The notes beneath the pieces are model-generated. The model was not told the DNA's origin, did not search any database, and saw nothing but the letters and a program-made list of their open reading frames with translations. This document shows, in pieces, positions 1-12,787 of a stretch of DNA of 64,000 nucleotides. The DNA lies in contig NZ_JAWDIC010000004.1 of assembly GCF_032464895.1 (NCBI RefSeq), positions 1-64,000 on the forward strand. Reading direction: 5' to 3'. The position numbers and the translations under genes are program-made. The stretch is from Phycicoccus sp. M110.8 (GTDB taxonomy: Bacteria > Actinomycetota > Actinomycetes > Actinomycetales > Dermatophilaceae). Positions within the stretch are counted from its first letter, which is position 1; every line of letters begins with the position of its first letter.

Positions 1-27
1 AGTAGGACGCAGCCGAACATACTTTGT

Positions 28-60
28 CAAAAGGGCCACCCCACACGGGTGGCCCTTTTG
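28..60. terminator. Intrinsic terminator hairpin
   Basis: A perfect 14-bp stem (28-41 with 47-60) encloses a 5-base loop. The stem begins with CAAAA and ends with TTTTG, so it supplies a T-run in either direction. It most likely ends the gene to the left of the window. The bases between it and dnaE (61-212) show no other supported feature. Confidence 0.8.
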
Positions 61-212
61 CATGTCCGCGGTCCGTCCGGGGCTGTGGGAGCGCCTCCAC
101 GAGGGCCCACCCGCAGCGTGCGACGGCCGCCGGCGCAGGGCGGACCGGGCGGTGGCGGACACCCGCCCACGACACGTCCGACGACACGCCGAAGACCGTC
201 ACCGCCCTGGCT

Positions 213-218
213 TAGGAT
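213..218 (+). promoter_or_regulatory. Leaderless-type -10 box of dnaE
   Basis: TAGGAT lies 7 bases before the dnaE ATG, so transcription would begin at or next to the start codon. No convincing -35 box is seen. Confidence 0.5.
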
Positions 219-225
219 CGTCCCG

Positions 226-3813
<3,588 letters not shown>

Positions 3814-3838
3814 GCCCACCCCGGCACGGGTGGTCTCC

Positions 3839-3844
3839 TAGGGT
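3839..3844 (+). promoter_or_regulatory. Leaderless-type -10 box of ptrB
   Basis: TAGGGT lies 6 bases before the GTG start at 3851, in the short gap after dnaE. Confidence 0.5.
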
Positions 3845-3850
3845 GGTCCC

Positions 3851-6004
3851 GTGAGTACCACCACCCCCGAGGCACCCCCCGCCGCGCGCCGGGAGAGCAC
3901 CCGCGAGCACCACGGCGACGTCGTCGTCGACCCCTACGCCTGGCTCAGCGACAAGGACGACGCGCAGGTGCGCGCGCACCTCGAGGCCGAGAACGCCTAT
4001 GCCGAGGCCATGACCTCCTCGCTCGAACCGCTGCGCGAGGCCATCTTCGAGGAGATCCGCTCGCGGACCCAGGAGACCGACCTGTCGGTGCCGGTCGCCA
4101 GCGGACCCTGGTGGTACTACTCGCGCAGCTTCGAGGGGTCGCAGTACTCGGTGGAGTGCCGCGCGCCCCGGGTGGAGGGGCAGCCGCGACCCTCGCTGGA
4201 CGCCCGCGAGCCGGTGCCGGGCGAGCAGGTGCTCCTCGACGGCAACGCCGAGGCGAAGGGACACGACTTCTTCTCGCTGGGCGCGCTCACCGTGAGCCCG
4301 GACCACCGGCGACTGGCGTATGCCGTCGACACCGAGGGCGACGAGCGGTTCGCCCTGCGGGTCAAGGACCTGCAGACCGGTGCGGTGCTCGACGACGCCG
4401 TGTCGGGCATCGGGTACGGCGTGGTGTTCTCGCTCGACGGGCGGTTCGTCTTCTACCTGCGGGTCGACGAGCAGTGGCGGCCGCACCAGGTCTGGCGCCA
4501 CGAGGTGGGCACCCCCACCGCCCAGGACGTCCTGGTCCTGCAGGAGGACGACGAGCGGTTCTGGATGGGCCTGGGCTCCTCCCGTGACGACCGCTGGCTG
4601 ATGATCGGCCTGGGGTCCAAGACGACCTCCGAGGTGCACCTGCTCGACGCGGCGGACCCGCTCGGTCAGTTCCACGTCGTGGCACCGCGCCGGGACGGTG
4701 TCGAGTACGACGTGGAGCCCGCTGCCGACCGGCTGCTCATCGTCCACAACGCCGACTCGATCGACTCCGACCTGGCCTGGGCGCCCCTCGACGCGACCTC
4801 GGCAGACCAGTGGCGGCCGCTGATGCGCTCCGGCGAGGGCGAGCGCTTCCAGGGCGTGGAGGCGTTCGACGACGTCGCCGTGCTGTCGCTGCGGCGCAAC
4901 GGGCTGACGGCCCTGCGGGTGCTCGACCGCGACCCGTCCAGCGAGACGGGCTTCGGCACCTGGCACGACATCGAGCTCGACGAGCCCGTGCACCACGTGT
5001 GGCTCGGTGACAACCCCCAGCCCGGGACCCGCACGCTGCAGGTGGGCTTCGAGTCGCTCGTGACCCCGAAGACGGTCTACGACTACGACGTCCGCACCCG
5101 CGAGCTGACCCTGCTCAAGCGGCAGCCCGTCCTCGGTGGCTACGACCCGTCGGCGTACGAGCAGCGCCGCGAGTGGGCCCTGGCGCCCGACGGCACCCGG
5201 GTGCCGATCTCGGTCGTGCACCGAGCCGGGGCGGTCCCGGACGGGTCGCACCCGGGTCTGGTCACGGCATACGGGTCCTATGAGCTGTCCTCGGACCCGT
5301 ACTTCTCGGTGGCCCGCCTGTCCCTGCTCGAGCGCGGCTTCGTCTACGCCATCGCGCACGTCCGTGGCGGCGGTGAGATGGGTCGTGCCTGGTACGACGA
5401 GGGCAAGCTGGGGTCGAAGAAGAACACCTTCACCGACTTCGTGGCGTGTGCGCAGCACCTGGTCGACACCGGCTGGGTCGCGCCGGACCGCCTTGTCGCA
5501 GAAGGGGGTTCGGCTGGCGGCCTGCTCATCGGCGCGGCCGTCAACCTCGCGCCCGAGCTCTTCCGGGCGGTGCACGCGGCGGTGCCGTTCGTCGACGCCC
5601 TCACTACGATCCTCGACCCGAGCCTGCCGCTCACGGTCGTGGAGTGGGAGGAGTGGGGCAACCCGCTGCACGACCCCGAGGTGTACGCGTACATGAAGTC
5701 GTACTCCCCGTACGAGAACGTGCGGCGCGCGGCATACCCCGCGGTGCTCGCGACGACGTCCCTGAACGACACGCGGGTGTACTTCACCGAACCGGCGAAG
5801 TGGGTCGCCCGGCTGCGCGAGGAGACGACCAGCGACCCGGGGGAGCGGCCGGTGCTCCTGCGGACCGAGATGTCGGCCGGGCACGGCGGGAAGAGCGGCC
5901 GGTACGACAGCTGGCGGCAGGTGGCCTGGGAGTGGGCGTTCCTCGCCGACCAGGCCGGGGCCCGTGACCGCGTCGTGGACGCGCCGGCGCAAAATCGCGC
6001 GTAA
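3851..6004 (+). CDS. ptrB: S9 family oligopeptidase B
   Basis: Cytoplasmic serine peptidase of 717 residues, expected to cleave short peptides after Arg or Lys. The N-terminal two thirds form the beta-propeller that restricts substrate size. The C-terminal alpha/beta-hydrolase domain shows the oligopeptidase B nucleophile motif GGSAGG (near residue 555), the Asp segment LNDTRVYF and the His segment SAGHGGKSGRYDSW. The characteristic AHVRGGGEMG precedes the nucleophile. No signal peptide is seen. The GTG start is supported by the hexamer TAGGGT 6 bases upstream. Length and motifs fit oligopeptidase B better than prolyl oligopeptidase, but substrate preference is inferred from the family. Confidence 0.92.
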   Translation: MSTTTPEAPPAARRESTREHHGDVVVDPYAWLSDKDDAQVRAHLEAENAYAEAMTSSLEPLREAIFEEIRSRTQETDLSVPVASGPWWYYSRSFEGSQYSVECRAPRVEGQPRPSLDAREPVPGEQVLLDGNAEAKGHDFFSLGALTVSPDHRRLAYAVDTEGDERFALRVKDLQTGAVLDDAVSGIGYGVVFSLDGRFVFYLRVDEQWRPHQVWRHEVGTPTAQDVLVLQEDDERFWMGLGSSRDDRWLMIGLGSKTTSEVHLLDAADPLGQFHVVAPRRDGVEYDVEPAADRLLIVHNADSIDSDLAWAPLDATSADQWRPLMRSGEGERFQGVEAFDDVAVLSLRRNGLTALRVLDRDPSSETGFGTWHDIELDEPVHHVWLGDNPQPGTRTLQVGFESLVTPKTVYDYDVRTRELTLLKRQPVLGGYDPSAYEQRREWALAPDGTRVPISVVHRAGAVPDGSHPGLVTAYGSYELSSDPYFSVARLSLLERGFVYAIAHVRGGGEMGRAWYDEGKLGSKKNTFTDFVACAQHLVDTGWVAPDRLVAEGGSAGGLLIGAAVNLAPELFRAVHAAVPFVDALTTILDPSLPLTVVEWEEWGNPLHDPEVYAYMKSYSPYENVRRAAYPAVLATTSLNDTRVYFTEPAKWVARLREETTSDPGERPVLLRTEMSAGHGGKSGRYDSWRQVAWEWAFLADQAGARDRVVDAPAQNRA

Positions 6005-6073
6005 GCAGCGTGTTTCGCGTGCCGGGTCCTACGCTGGGGGTGCGGTGCCGGATGGACGTCGACGTGGTCGTGG

Positions 6074-8209
6074 ATGGGACTGTTCGTGAGTGAGGGATCG
6101 GCGTTCGCCGTGCGGAGCCTGGTGACCCGGCTGGACCGGGACCAGACCGTGCTGGGCGCCCGCGAGCAGTGGCCCGCCCGCCTGTCCGCCGCGTGGGACC
6201 TCGTCGTCGGCTGCCCGGTGCCGATGGCGCTGCTGTGCGGCCCGTCGTTCTCCCTGCTGTACAACGACGCGTTCGGCGAGCTGCTGGGGGACCGCCACCC
6301 GTCGGCCTTCGGGCGGGCGGCGGCCGACGTCGCCCCCGAGGTGTGGGGCGACCTGCTCGTCGGCCCCGAGTTCGAGGGCGTGCTGCGGGACGGGACCTCC
6401 TTCCTGCAGGAGGGTGCCCAGCTCGACCTGCCGTGGCGGTCCTCCGAACCGGGCACCGGCTACTTCATGCGCGCCGGCTCGCCCGTGCTCGACGAGGACG
6501 GGTCGGTGCTGGCCGTGCTCCACGTCGCGATCGAGACGACGTCGGCCATCGGGCGCGCGCGGGCCGTGGCCCGGCTCGCCACCTCGCTCGCCGTGGCCGT
6601 CACGGTCGACGACGTGTGCAAGGTGGTGCTGCGCCAGAGCATGGCCGCGTTCGACGCCCTCTCCGCGACGGTGTGCCTGCCCTCGCCCGGGCCCATGGGT
6701 TGGCGGATGGCGCGACGGCACCGCATCGAGAACCTGTCGCCGGACGAGGAGCGGCTCCCGCTCATCTGGTCCGAGGTGGGCGAGGACGTCCTGGAGCTCG
6801 TGCAGCGGACCGCCGAGGAGGGGGGCACCTACGTCAGCGAGCAGGGCGAGCACGTCGCGATCGCCCTGCCGGGCGGTGACATCGAGGCCGTGCTCACGTT
6901 GAGCCGCGAGTCGTCAGGGGTCCCGCAGGACGTGCTGGCAGTGGTGTCGCCGTTCCGCGAGCTCGTCGGGGAGGCTCTGCGCAGGGCGGTGGTCTACGAC
7001 ATGGAGCGGACGACCGCGGAGCTGCTGCAGCGGACGCTGCTGCCGCCGAACCTGCCCCAGCCGGACGAGGTGAGCATCGCGGCCCGGTACGAGCCCGTGT
7101 CCGAGGGCACCGTGGCCGGCGGCGACTTCTACGACTCGTTCTTCCTCCCCGACGGGCGGCTGGCGCTCGTCATCGGCGACGTGGCCGGGCGCGGGGTGAT
7201 GGCGGCGACCGTCATGGGGCAGGTGCGCGCCGCGATCCGTGGCGCCGCCCTCACCGACTCACGGCCCGCGGCGGTGATGCAGGCACTGGACCGCGTCGTC
7301 ACGGACCTCAACGCGCTGTGGCCGGCCTCGCTGCCGCTGGGGTCGAGCGGAGCCCGTCCCGGGCTGTCGTTCGGGGGCGAGCTCTTCGTGACGATGCTGT
7401 TCGGGACCATCGACCCGTCGACCGGTGACCTGGTGCTCGCGAGTGCGGGGCACCCCCTGCCGGCGCTGCTGTCGGGACGGCTGTCCCGGGCCGACGGACT
7501 GCCGCGGGCCCGGCTGCTGTCGATGCCGGTGGGACCGCCGCTGGGGATCGAGGGTGACCGGCCGGTGCACCGGCTGCGGCTCGACGTCGGCGACATCCTC
7601 CTGGGCTTCACCGACGGGCTCATCGAGCGCCGCGGGGAGGCGCTCGACGCCGGGGAGAGCAGGCTCCTGACCGTCCTGGGCGAGGTCCCGCCGGGCAGCC
7701 CGCGCAGCGTCGCGCAGCACGTCATCGACGCGATGATCGAGACGTCCGGGCAGGAGGACGACTGCGCCGTCCTCGCCGTCGGGCGGTCGCCGGCCGGGCA
7801 CCGGCGGGCGTCCGTGGTCGTGCCCCCGCTGCCGGAGTCGGTCCGGGCGGCGCGCGACTGGGCGCGGGACAACCTCAGCTCGTGGGGAGTCAGCGAGGGC
7901 GACCAGCACACCGTCGTCACGGGGATCTCCGAGCTCATCACCAACTCGGTGCTGCACGCCGGCACCGAGTCGCACCTCAGCATGGACATGGAACCGGGCC
8001 TGCTCACGGTCACCGTCGCCGACAGCGGCAACCGCGGTGAGCCGCTCCTCACCGGCGGCGACCCGATGGCCGTGCGGGGCAGGGGGCTGTCGCTGGTGCG
8101 CGCGATCAGTGACGCCTTCGGCGCCCACCGCACGTCCGCGGGGACGACCGTGTGGTTCGAGGTGACGGTGGAGGCTGCCAGCATGCCGACGACGGTGCGC
8201 CTGGCATGA
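6074..8209 (+). CDS. PAS/GAF SpoIIE phosphatase with RsbW-like ATPase domain
   Basis: A 711-residue signalling protein. Residues about 20-160 resemble a PAS sensor and about 165-310 a GAF-like region. Residues about 320-560 form a SpoIIE-type PP2C phosphatase (VAGGDFYDSF, IGDVAGRGVMAA, LGFTDGLIERR, DDCAVLAV, with the metal-ligand aspartates). Residues about 570-700 form an HATPase_c_2 domain like anti-sigma kinase RsbW (SELITNSVLHAG, then VADSGNRGEPLL and GRGLSLVRA). Such proteins set the phosphorylation state of anti-anti-sigma factors in stress sigma pathways, but no sigma, RsbV or RsbW partner gene lies nearby. Starts at 6074 (ATG) or 6086 (GTG) are both possible. TACGCT at 6030-6035 could be a -10 box giving a leader of about 30 bases. 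Confidence 0.85.
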   Translation: MGLFVSEGSAFAVRSLVTRLDRDQTVLGAREQWPARLSAAWDLVVGCPVPMALLCGPSFSLLYNDAFGELLGDRHPSAFGRAAADVAPEVWGDLLVGPEFEGVLRDGTSFLQEGAQLDLPWRSSEPGTGYFMRAGSPVLDEDGSVLAVLHVAIETTSAIGRARAVARLATSLAVAVTVDDVCKVVLRQSMAAFDALSATVCLPSPGPMGWRMARRHRIENLSPDEERLPLIWSEVGEDVLELVQRTAEEGGTYVSEQGEHVAIALPGGDIEAVLTLSRESSGVPQDVLAVVSPFRELVGEALRRAVVYDMERTTAELLQRTLLPPNLPQPDEVSIAARYEPVSEGTVAGGDFYDSFFLPDGRLALVIGDVAGRGVMAATVMGQVRAAIRGAALTDSRPAAVMQALDRVVTDLNALWPASLPLGSSGARPGLSFGGELFVTMLFGTIDPSTGDLVLASAGHPLPALLSGRLSRADGLPRARLLSMPVGPPLGIEGDRPVHRLRLDVGDILLGFTDGLIERRGEALDAGESRLLTVLGEVPPGSPRSVAQHVIDAMIETSGQEDDCAVLAVGRSPAGHRRASVVVPPLPESVRAARDWARDNLSSWGVSEGDQHTVVTGISELITNSVLHAGTESHLSMDMEPGLLTVTVADSGNRGEPLLTGGDPMAVRGRGLSLVRAISDAFGAHRTSAGTTVWFEVTVEAASMPTTVRLA

Positions 8210-8420
8210 GGGGGCGACGCGGGTGAGCACCGGCGGCACGCACCGGGGGCCGGCCCGGCACACCGGTACGGGCGGGGGACAGGTCGCCCGAACGGTCGGC
8301 GACGGCGGACCAACGGAGGAGCCGGGAAGTTCCGACGTGCAGGCGGCGGCCTCCTGCGGGACCTTAGGAGACGCAGGCAGCGAACGACGTCGACCCCCTC
8401 GAAAGGACGGTCTGGTCCCC

Positions 8421-8564
8421 ATGTGGCAGCGCATCCTCGACCGCATCGCCCCGGTGATGGAGGAGGACCTCTCCGAGCTCGACCGGCGTGACGGCGTCGG
8501 GGGTCCCGTCGCCGACCGACCTTCCGCGTCCGTCCCCGTGCACAGCGAGACCAGCCGCCGCTGA
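8421..8564 (+). CDS. Small hypothetical protein, 47 residues
   Basis: The short frame begins MWQRILDRIAPVMEED and has a purine-rich GAAAGGAC about 13 bases before the ATG. The N-terminal half looks amphipathic and acidic; the rest is low complexity. The frame is open upstream to 8223, but that extension is Gly/Arg/Pro-rich and resembles out-of-frame GC-rich sequence. No family is recognised. It sits between the SpoIIE phosphatase and the histidine kinase and is followed by a terminator, which favours a real short transcript. Confidence 0.4.
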   Translation: MWQRILDRIAPVMEEDLSELDRRDGVGGPVADRPSASVPVHSETSRR

Positions 8565-8583
8565 CGACCCGCTGTACCCCGCG

Positions 8584-8658
8584 CCGGCGCACCAAGGGTC
8601 GGCGCACCGACGGTCGGCGCATCTACGGTCCGCGCATCCACGGTTCGCGCACCCGCAC
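8584..8658 (+). repeat. 15-bp tandem array, five units, intergenic
   Basis: Five degenerate units of 15 bp, consensus TCGGCGCAYCNACGG, fill 8584-8658 between the small ORF and the terminator at 8668. The array appears non-coding. Confidence 0.75.
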
Positions 8659-8667
8659 CCCGCCCCC

Positions 8668-8688
8668 GCCCCTCGGCCGGGGCTTTTT
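8668..8688 (+). terminator. Intrinsic terminator before the histidine kinase
   Basis: GCCCC (8668-8672) pairs with GGGGC (8679-8683) around a 6-base loop and is followed by five T residues (8684-8688). It would end transcripts coming from the phosphatase and small ORF. Confidence 0.7.
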
Positions 8689-8753
8689 CCGTTGTTCGGG
8701 TCCGGTTCGGCCGGTTTGGGGGCGTCTGGCCCGAACGTGCGCAAGGATGAGTC

Positions 8754-11402
8754 ATGCCACCGAGGCGCCCAGCCCTCGCGCGCGGGGCCCGTCTGTCCTC
8801 GACAGGCGTGCCGCGTCGCCCCGCCTCGCCCGGCAACCGTGCTCCCCTGCGAGGGAACTGGCTGCTCGCCCTGCTGCTGGTGCTGGTCGGTGTCGCGGTG
8901 CTGGGAAGTGTCGCCGTCCGTTTCGCCCCCGCCGGGTCGTCCGTGGCGGTCTGGTGGCCGGCCGCCGGTCTGACGGCCGCCTTCCTGCTCGCCACGGGGC
9001 CTGACCGTCGCCGCGCCGGCCTGGTCGTGCTGGGCGTGCTCGTCGCCACCGCCCTCGCCAACTGGTACGGCGGCCGACTCCCCGTGGCAGCCGCCTGTTT
9101 CGGCGTCGCGAACGCGGCCGAGGCCGCAGTCTTCTGGGCGTTGATGGCGGGCAGTGGCCGGCGACCGCGGCTCGCGGCGCTGGAGGACCTCGGCCGCCTG
9201 CTGCTCGCGACCGTGGCGGGCGCGGTCACCTTCGGTGTCCTGGCGGGCGCAGCCGTCGAGCTGACGTTGGCAGGGACGTTCCTGCCGACGGCATACGCCG
9301 TGGCGGCCTCGCACGCGGCCGCGGTGCTGGTCATCGCGCCGCTCGGGGTGGTCGTGCGCTCGCGACGCAGCCAGCCGCTGCGCACGGAGGACGCGCTGCA
9401 GTGGGTGGTCCTGCTCGGCGTCACGGTCGCCATCTTCGGAACGAGTCGCGCGGTGCCGCTGGCGTTCCTCCCGCTCCCCGTGCTGGTGTGGGGCGCCACC
9501 CGGCTGCACCTGCGCACCGTGGCCGCCCAGCTGCTCGTCGTGAGCGTGCTCGTCATCGTGCTCACGAACCGCGGGGAGGGGCCGTTCGCGACGGCGGCCC
9601 GCCAGAGCGGGTACCAGCCCGAGACGGTCGGTGCCCTCACGCAGGCGTTCCTGGTGACGGCCGCGGTCACGACGCTGGCCCTGGCCGTCTCCACCGTGCA
9701 GCGCAGGTCGGCCGTGGAGGCCCTGCGGAGAGAGGCGCAGTTCGCGTCCGTGGTCATCGACAGCGTCACCAGCTCGATCGTGGTGGTGGGGCCGGACGGG
9801 CGGGTGGAGCGGGTGAACTCCATGGCCGCGCGGTACCTGGGGCGCCCCGAGGGTGGGGTCGTGGGGCTCCCGGTCGACGAGGTGTTCCCGGTGGAGGCGC
9901 GGAGCAGCTCGGCCCTCCCGGGTGGCGAGGCCGGTGACGCGGGCCCCCGCGAACAGGACTGGGACGTCGAGGGCCTCGGGGTGCGCCGGATGGTGTGGTC
10001 CACGGGCTTCCTCACCGACGAGGCCGGCAGGCGCACGCACGAGGTGCGCACCGGCACCGACGTCACCGAGGAGCTCGCCTCACGGTTGTTCCTCGAGACC
10101 GTGCTCGACTCGGCTGCCGTCACGGCCATCATCGGCACCGACCGGGAGGGCGTGATCACCCTCTTCAACGCCGGGGCGACGAACCTGCTCGGCCGTGGCG
10201 CGGAGGACGTGGTCGGGAAGCTCAACTGGGTCGAGCTGCACGACCCGGCGGAGATCGAGGAGGCGGCGCGGCAGCAGGGCGTCGAACCCGGCCCCGAGGT
10301 CATCGTGCACGAGGTGCTGCGCACGGGGGAGAGCCGCAACCGCGACTGGACCTGGGTGACCAGCGACGGGCGACGCATCGTCGTGGACCACACCACGAGC
10401 CGGATCGTCGACCCCTCAGGCCGGGTCACCGGGTTCCTCACCGTGGCGGAGGACGTCACCCTGCGCCGCGAGGCGGACCTGGCCACCGCACAGGCGCTCG
10501 CGCGGGAGCGGCAGGCGGTGGAGGAGCTGACCGCCCTCGACCGCACCAAGACCGACTTCCTCTCCGCGGTCAGCCACGAGCTGCGCACACCGTTGGCGAG
10601 CGTGCTCGGCTACACCGAGCTGCTCGAGGACGACGGCGCGGGCCCGCTGTCGCCACGCCAGCGGGAGGTCGTCTCGAGGATCGACCGCAACGGTCGGCGG
10701 CTGCTGGCCCTCATCGAGGACCTGCTCGTCAACTCACGCATCGAGGCAGGCCAGCTCGACCTCGCGCGCGTGCCGTGCGACCTCGCGGCCGTGGTGGAGA
10801 CCGTGTGGGAGGCGGCGGTCACCCAGGCGCAGCACCGCGCCCTCGACCTGCGGCTCGACCTGCCCGAGGAGCCCGTCGTCGTCGAGGGCGACCCTGGAGG
10901 GCTCGAGCGGGTGGTCACCAACCTGCTCTCGAACGCCGTCAAGTTCACCCCTGACGGTGGCCGGGTCGAGGTCACCCTGTCGACCGAGGCGCAGCCGGAG
11001 GCCGCTGGGTCGCACGGCGGTGAGCGGCACAGCGGTGAGCGGCACGGCGGTGAGCCGCACGGCGGTGAGCCGCACGGAGGTGGCCCGCACGGAGGCGACC
11101 CGGGCCGCGGGCCGGGCCGCGGGCCGGGCCGCGACGCCGCCGTCGCGATGGCGCGGATCACCGTGCGGGACACCGGGATCGGCATCCCCTCGACCGACCG
11201 TGGGCAGGTGTTCCGCCGGTTCTACCGCTCCGCGGCCGCGACCGACCGGGCGGTCCCCGGAGCCGGCCTGGGCCTGTCCATCGTCAAGGCCGTCGTCGAC
11301 GGCCTCGGCGGCACCGTCGACGTGGAGTCGCAGGAGGGCGTGGGGTCGTCGTTCACGGTGCGGCTGCCGCTGGCGCGGTCCACAGCCCGAGCCGCGGACT
11401 GA
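8754..11402 (+). CDS. MASE1/PAS sensor histidine kinase
   Basis: An 882-residue membrane histidine kinase. After a basic N-terminus, residues about 35-310 contain eight or so hydrophobic helices typical of a MASE1 sensor. Two PAS regions follow (from about 325 and about 450; NAGATNLLGRGAEDVVG belongs to the second). The HisKA box has the phospho-acceptor histidine in AVSHELRTPLASVLGYTE (about residue 607). The ATPase domain has the N box (LLSNAVKFTPDGG), G1 (RDTGIGIP), F box (FRRFYRS) and G2 (GAGLGLSIVKAVV). A His-Gly-Glu repeat array interrupts the ATPase domain between N box and G1. No response regulator is adjacent, so this is an orphan kinase. AAGGAT ends 5 bases before the ATG and may serve as a -10 box. 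Confidence 0.88.
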   Translation: MPPRRPALARGARLSSTGVPRRPASPGNRAPLRGNWLLALLLVLVGVAVLGSVAVRFAPAGSSVAVWWPAAGLTAAFLLATGPDRRRAGLVVLGVLVATALANWYGGRLPVAAACFGVANAAEAAVFWALMAGSGRRPRLAALEDLGRLLLATVAGAVTFGVLAGAAVELTLAGTFLPTAYAVAASHAAAVLVIAPLGVVVRSRRSQPLRTEDALQWVVLLGVTVAIFGTSRAVPLAFLPLPVLVWGATRLHLRTVAAQLLVVSVLVIVLTNRGEGPFATAARQSGYQPETVGALTQAFLVTAAVTTLALAVSTVQRRSAVEALRREAQFASVVIDSVTSSIVVVGPDGRVERVNSMAARYLGRPEGGVVGLPVDEVFPVEARSSSALPGGEAGDAGPREQDWDVEGLGVRRMVWSTGFLTDEAGRRTHEVRTGTDVTEELASRLFLETVLDSAAVTAIIGTDREGVITLFNAGATNLLGRGAEDVVGKLNWVELHDPAEIEEAARQQGVEPGPEVIVHEVLRTGESRNRDWTWVTSDGRRIVVDHTTSRIVDPSGRVTGFLTVAEDVTLRREADLATAQALARERQAVEELTALDRTKTDFLSAVSHELRTPLASVLGYTELLEDDGAGPLSPRQREVVSRIDRNGRRLLALIEDLLVNSRIEAGQLDLARVPCDLAAVVETVWEAAVTQAQHRALDLRLDLPEEPVVVEGDPGGLERVVTNLLSNAVKFTPDGGRVEVTLSTEAQPEAAGSHGGERHSGERHGGEPHGGEPHGGGPHGGDPGRGPGRGPGRDAAVAMARITVRDTGIGIPSTDRGQVFRRFYRSAAATDRAVPGAGLGLSIVKAVVDGLGGTVDVESQEGVGSSFTVRLPLARSTARAAD
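11013..11133 (+). repeat. 15-bp coding repeat inside the kinase ATPase domain
   Basis: Six 15-bp units (CACGGCGGTGAGCGG and variants, 11013-11102) are followed by 12-bp units of GGGCCGCGGGCC type up to about 11133. They encode tandem HGGE(R/P)-like pentapeptides and then GRGP repeats in a beta-hairpin loop of the HATPase domain. Confidence 0.85.
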
Positions 11403-11488
11403 CGGTCGCCCCGCCGGCTGCGTCGGTGCCGCGTCCTCGTGCTGGCGGTCCGACCCCGCGTCCCCGGGCCGGGACACGCACGCAGGTC

Positions 11489-11494
11489 TACGAT
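11489..11494 (+). promoter_or_regulatory. Leaderless-type -10 box of the SDR gene
   Basis: TACGAT lies 6 bases before the ATG at 11501. Confidence 0.5.
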
Positions 11495-11500
11495 TCCGGC

Positions 11501-12343
11501 ATGACCCGTCGAGCGGATGTCGCCCTCGTCACCGGCACCTCCAGCGGGATGGGGCTGCACACCGCCGTGGGACTCGCCCGCGCCGGACTCACCGTGGTGG
11601 CGACGATGCGGGACACGACCAGGGACGCCGACCTGCGCCGCGCCGCCGACGAGGCCGGGGTCGAGCTCGACGTGCGCGCTCTCGACGTCACAGACGCCCA
11701 GCAGGCCAGAGAGGCGGTCGCCGGCGTGCTCGCCGACCACGGCGGCATCGACGTCCTCGTCAACAACGCCGGCCGGGGGGCGGTGGCCACGCTCGAGCAG
11801 CTCACCGACGAGCAGCTCCAGGCCCAGCTCGACGTCAACTACCTCGGTGTCGCTCGGATGACGCGGCTCGTGCTGCCCGGCCTGCGGGCCGCCGGGCGCG
11901 GGCGCGTGGTCACGGTCACCAGCGTCGGGGGAGCGGTCGGCCAGCCGTTCGCGGACGCCTACTGCGGCGCCAAGTTCGCCGTCGAGGGGCTCATGCAGTC
12001 GCTTGCGCCGGTCGCCGCCTCCTTCGGCGTCGTCGTCAGCGTCGTGGAGCCCGGGGCGGTGGCGAGCGAGTTCACCGCCAACGTCCACCGGGCCGACGCG
12101 GACGCCGACGCCAGCGACCCGTATGCCGGGTTGCTCGCGGCATACCTGCGGCGCACGGCCGGCGCCTTCGACAACGCGCAGACCTCGCAGCAGGCGGCCG
12201 AGGTGATCGTGGAGGCGGCCACGACCGACCAGCCGAGGTTCCGGTGGCAGACCTCCGCGCAGGCGGAGCAGTTCGTGGGTCTCTCGCTCGCCGACCTCGA
12301 CGGCTCCCGGGTGGTCGGGACGACTTCGACCTGGATCGCCTGA
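11501..12343 (+). CDS. Short-chain dehydrogenase/reductase
   Basis: A 280-residue classical SDR, NAD(P)-dependent and cytoplasmic. It has the nucleotide-binding TGTSSGMG near the N-terminus, NNAGRG in the core, the catalytic Ser in VTVTSVGGAVG and the catalytic Tyr/Lys pair in DAYCGAKF. The start at 11501 is chosen because the Rossmann fold begins a few residues later and TACGAT lies 6 bases upstream. An upstream in-frame start at 11426 would overlap the promoter and add a non-conserved tail. The substrate cannot be told from sequence. Its right neighbour lies on the opposite strand, so it is monocistronic. Confidence 0.88.
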   Translation: MTRRADVALVTGTSSGMGLHTAVGLARAGLTVVATMRDTTRDADLRRAADEAGVELDVRALDVTDAQQAREAVAGVLADHGGIDVLVNNAGRGAVATLEQLTDEQLQAQLDVNYLGVARMTRLVLPGLRAAGRGRVVTVTSVGGAVGQPFADAYCGAKFAVEGLMQSLAPVAASFGVVVSVVEPGAVASEFTANVHRADADADASDPYAGLLAAYLRRTAGAFDNAQTSQQAAEVIVEAATTDQPRFRWQTSAQAEQFVGLSLADLDGSRVVGTTSTWIA

Positions 12344-12396
12344 GCGCCATCACGATCCGGCCACCCTGGCGGGGGGTCCGCCACGTACCGGCCCCC

Positions 12397-12672
12397 CTAC
12401 TGTTCGCCGTCCAGCTCGTCGGGGTCGCCTCCGGCGCCGAGAGTGTCCTCGAGCAGGCTGCTGCGGGAGTCGTTGCCGCCGCCGACGCCGTCCGCCCCGG
12501 CGGACACGTCGTCACCCTCGGCAAGGTCCGCCTCGGGTCCGGCACCCGTGTTCGCGCCGTCGTCGGCGCGATCCGCGTGAGCCTCGCGCTCCACATCGCC
12601 TGCGGGCGAGGTGCCGTCTCGCAGCTCGTCGTCCCGACCGGTCGGCGTCGTGTCCGCTGGGATCTCGCTCAT
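12397..12672 (-). CDS. Small acidic hypothetical protein
   Basis: A 91-residue protein beginning MSEIPADTTPTGRDDE, very rich in Asp, Glu, Gly and Ala and probably disordered throughout. The start is well supported: AAGGAG lies about 7 bases before the ATG. No transmembrane segment, signal peptide or recognised domain is seen. It lies downstream of glnA on the same strand, separated by about 190 bases holding two hairpins, so it is probably transcribed separately. No function is assigned. Confidence 0.6.
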   Translation of the reverse strand: MSEIPADTTPTGRDDELRDGTSPAGDVEREAHADRADDGANTGAGPEADLAEGDDVSAGADGVGGGNDSRSSLLEDTLGAGGDPDELDGEQ

Positions 12673-12787
12673 GGCACTGCTCCTTGATAGACGTACACGA
12701 CACGACCTTGTGCCGTGCCTCATTCCTATGCCTCACATGCCGCGGTCGCCAGCCCGGCTCGGCGCGGGGATGCGTCGGGACGCGCGC

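Noticed and set aside
24-215. Short ORFs overlapping the terminator and upstream region of dnaE
   Set aside because: They begin inside a terminator stem, have low-complexity Arg/Ala/Pro translations and no ribosome site.
8223-8420. N-terminal extension of the 47-residue ORF to 113 residues
   Set aside because: The extension is Gly/Arg-rich and lacks a ribosome site, whereas the internal ATG has GAAAGGAC upstream.
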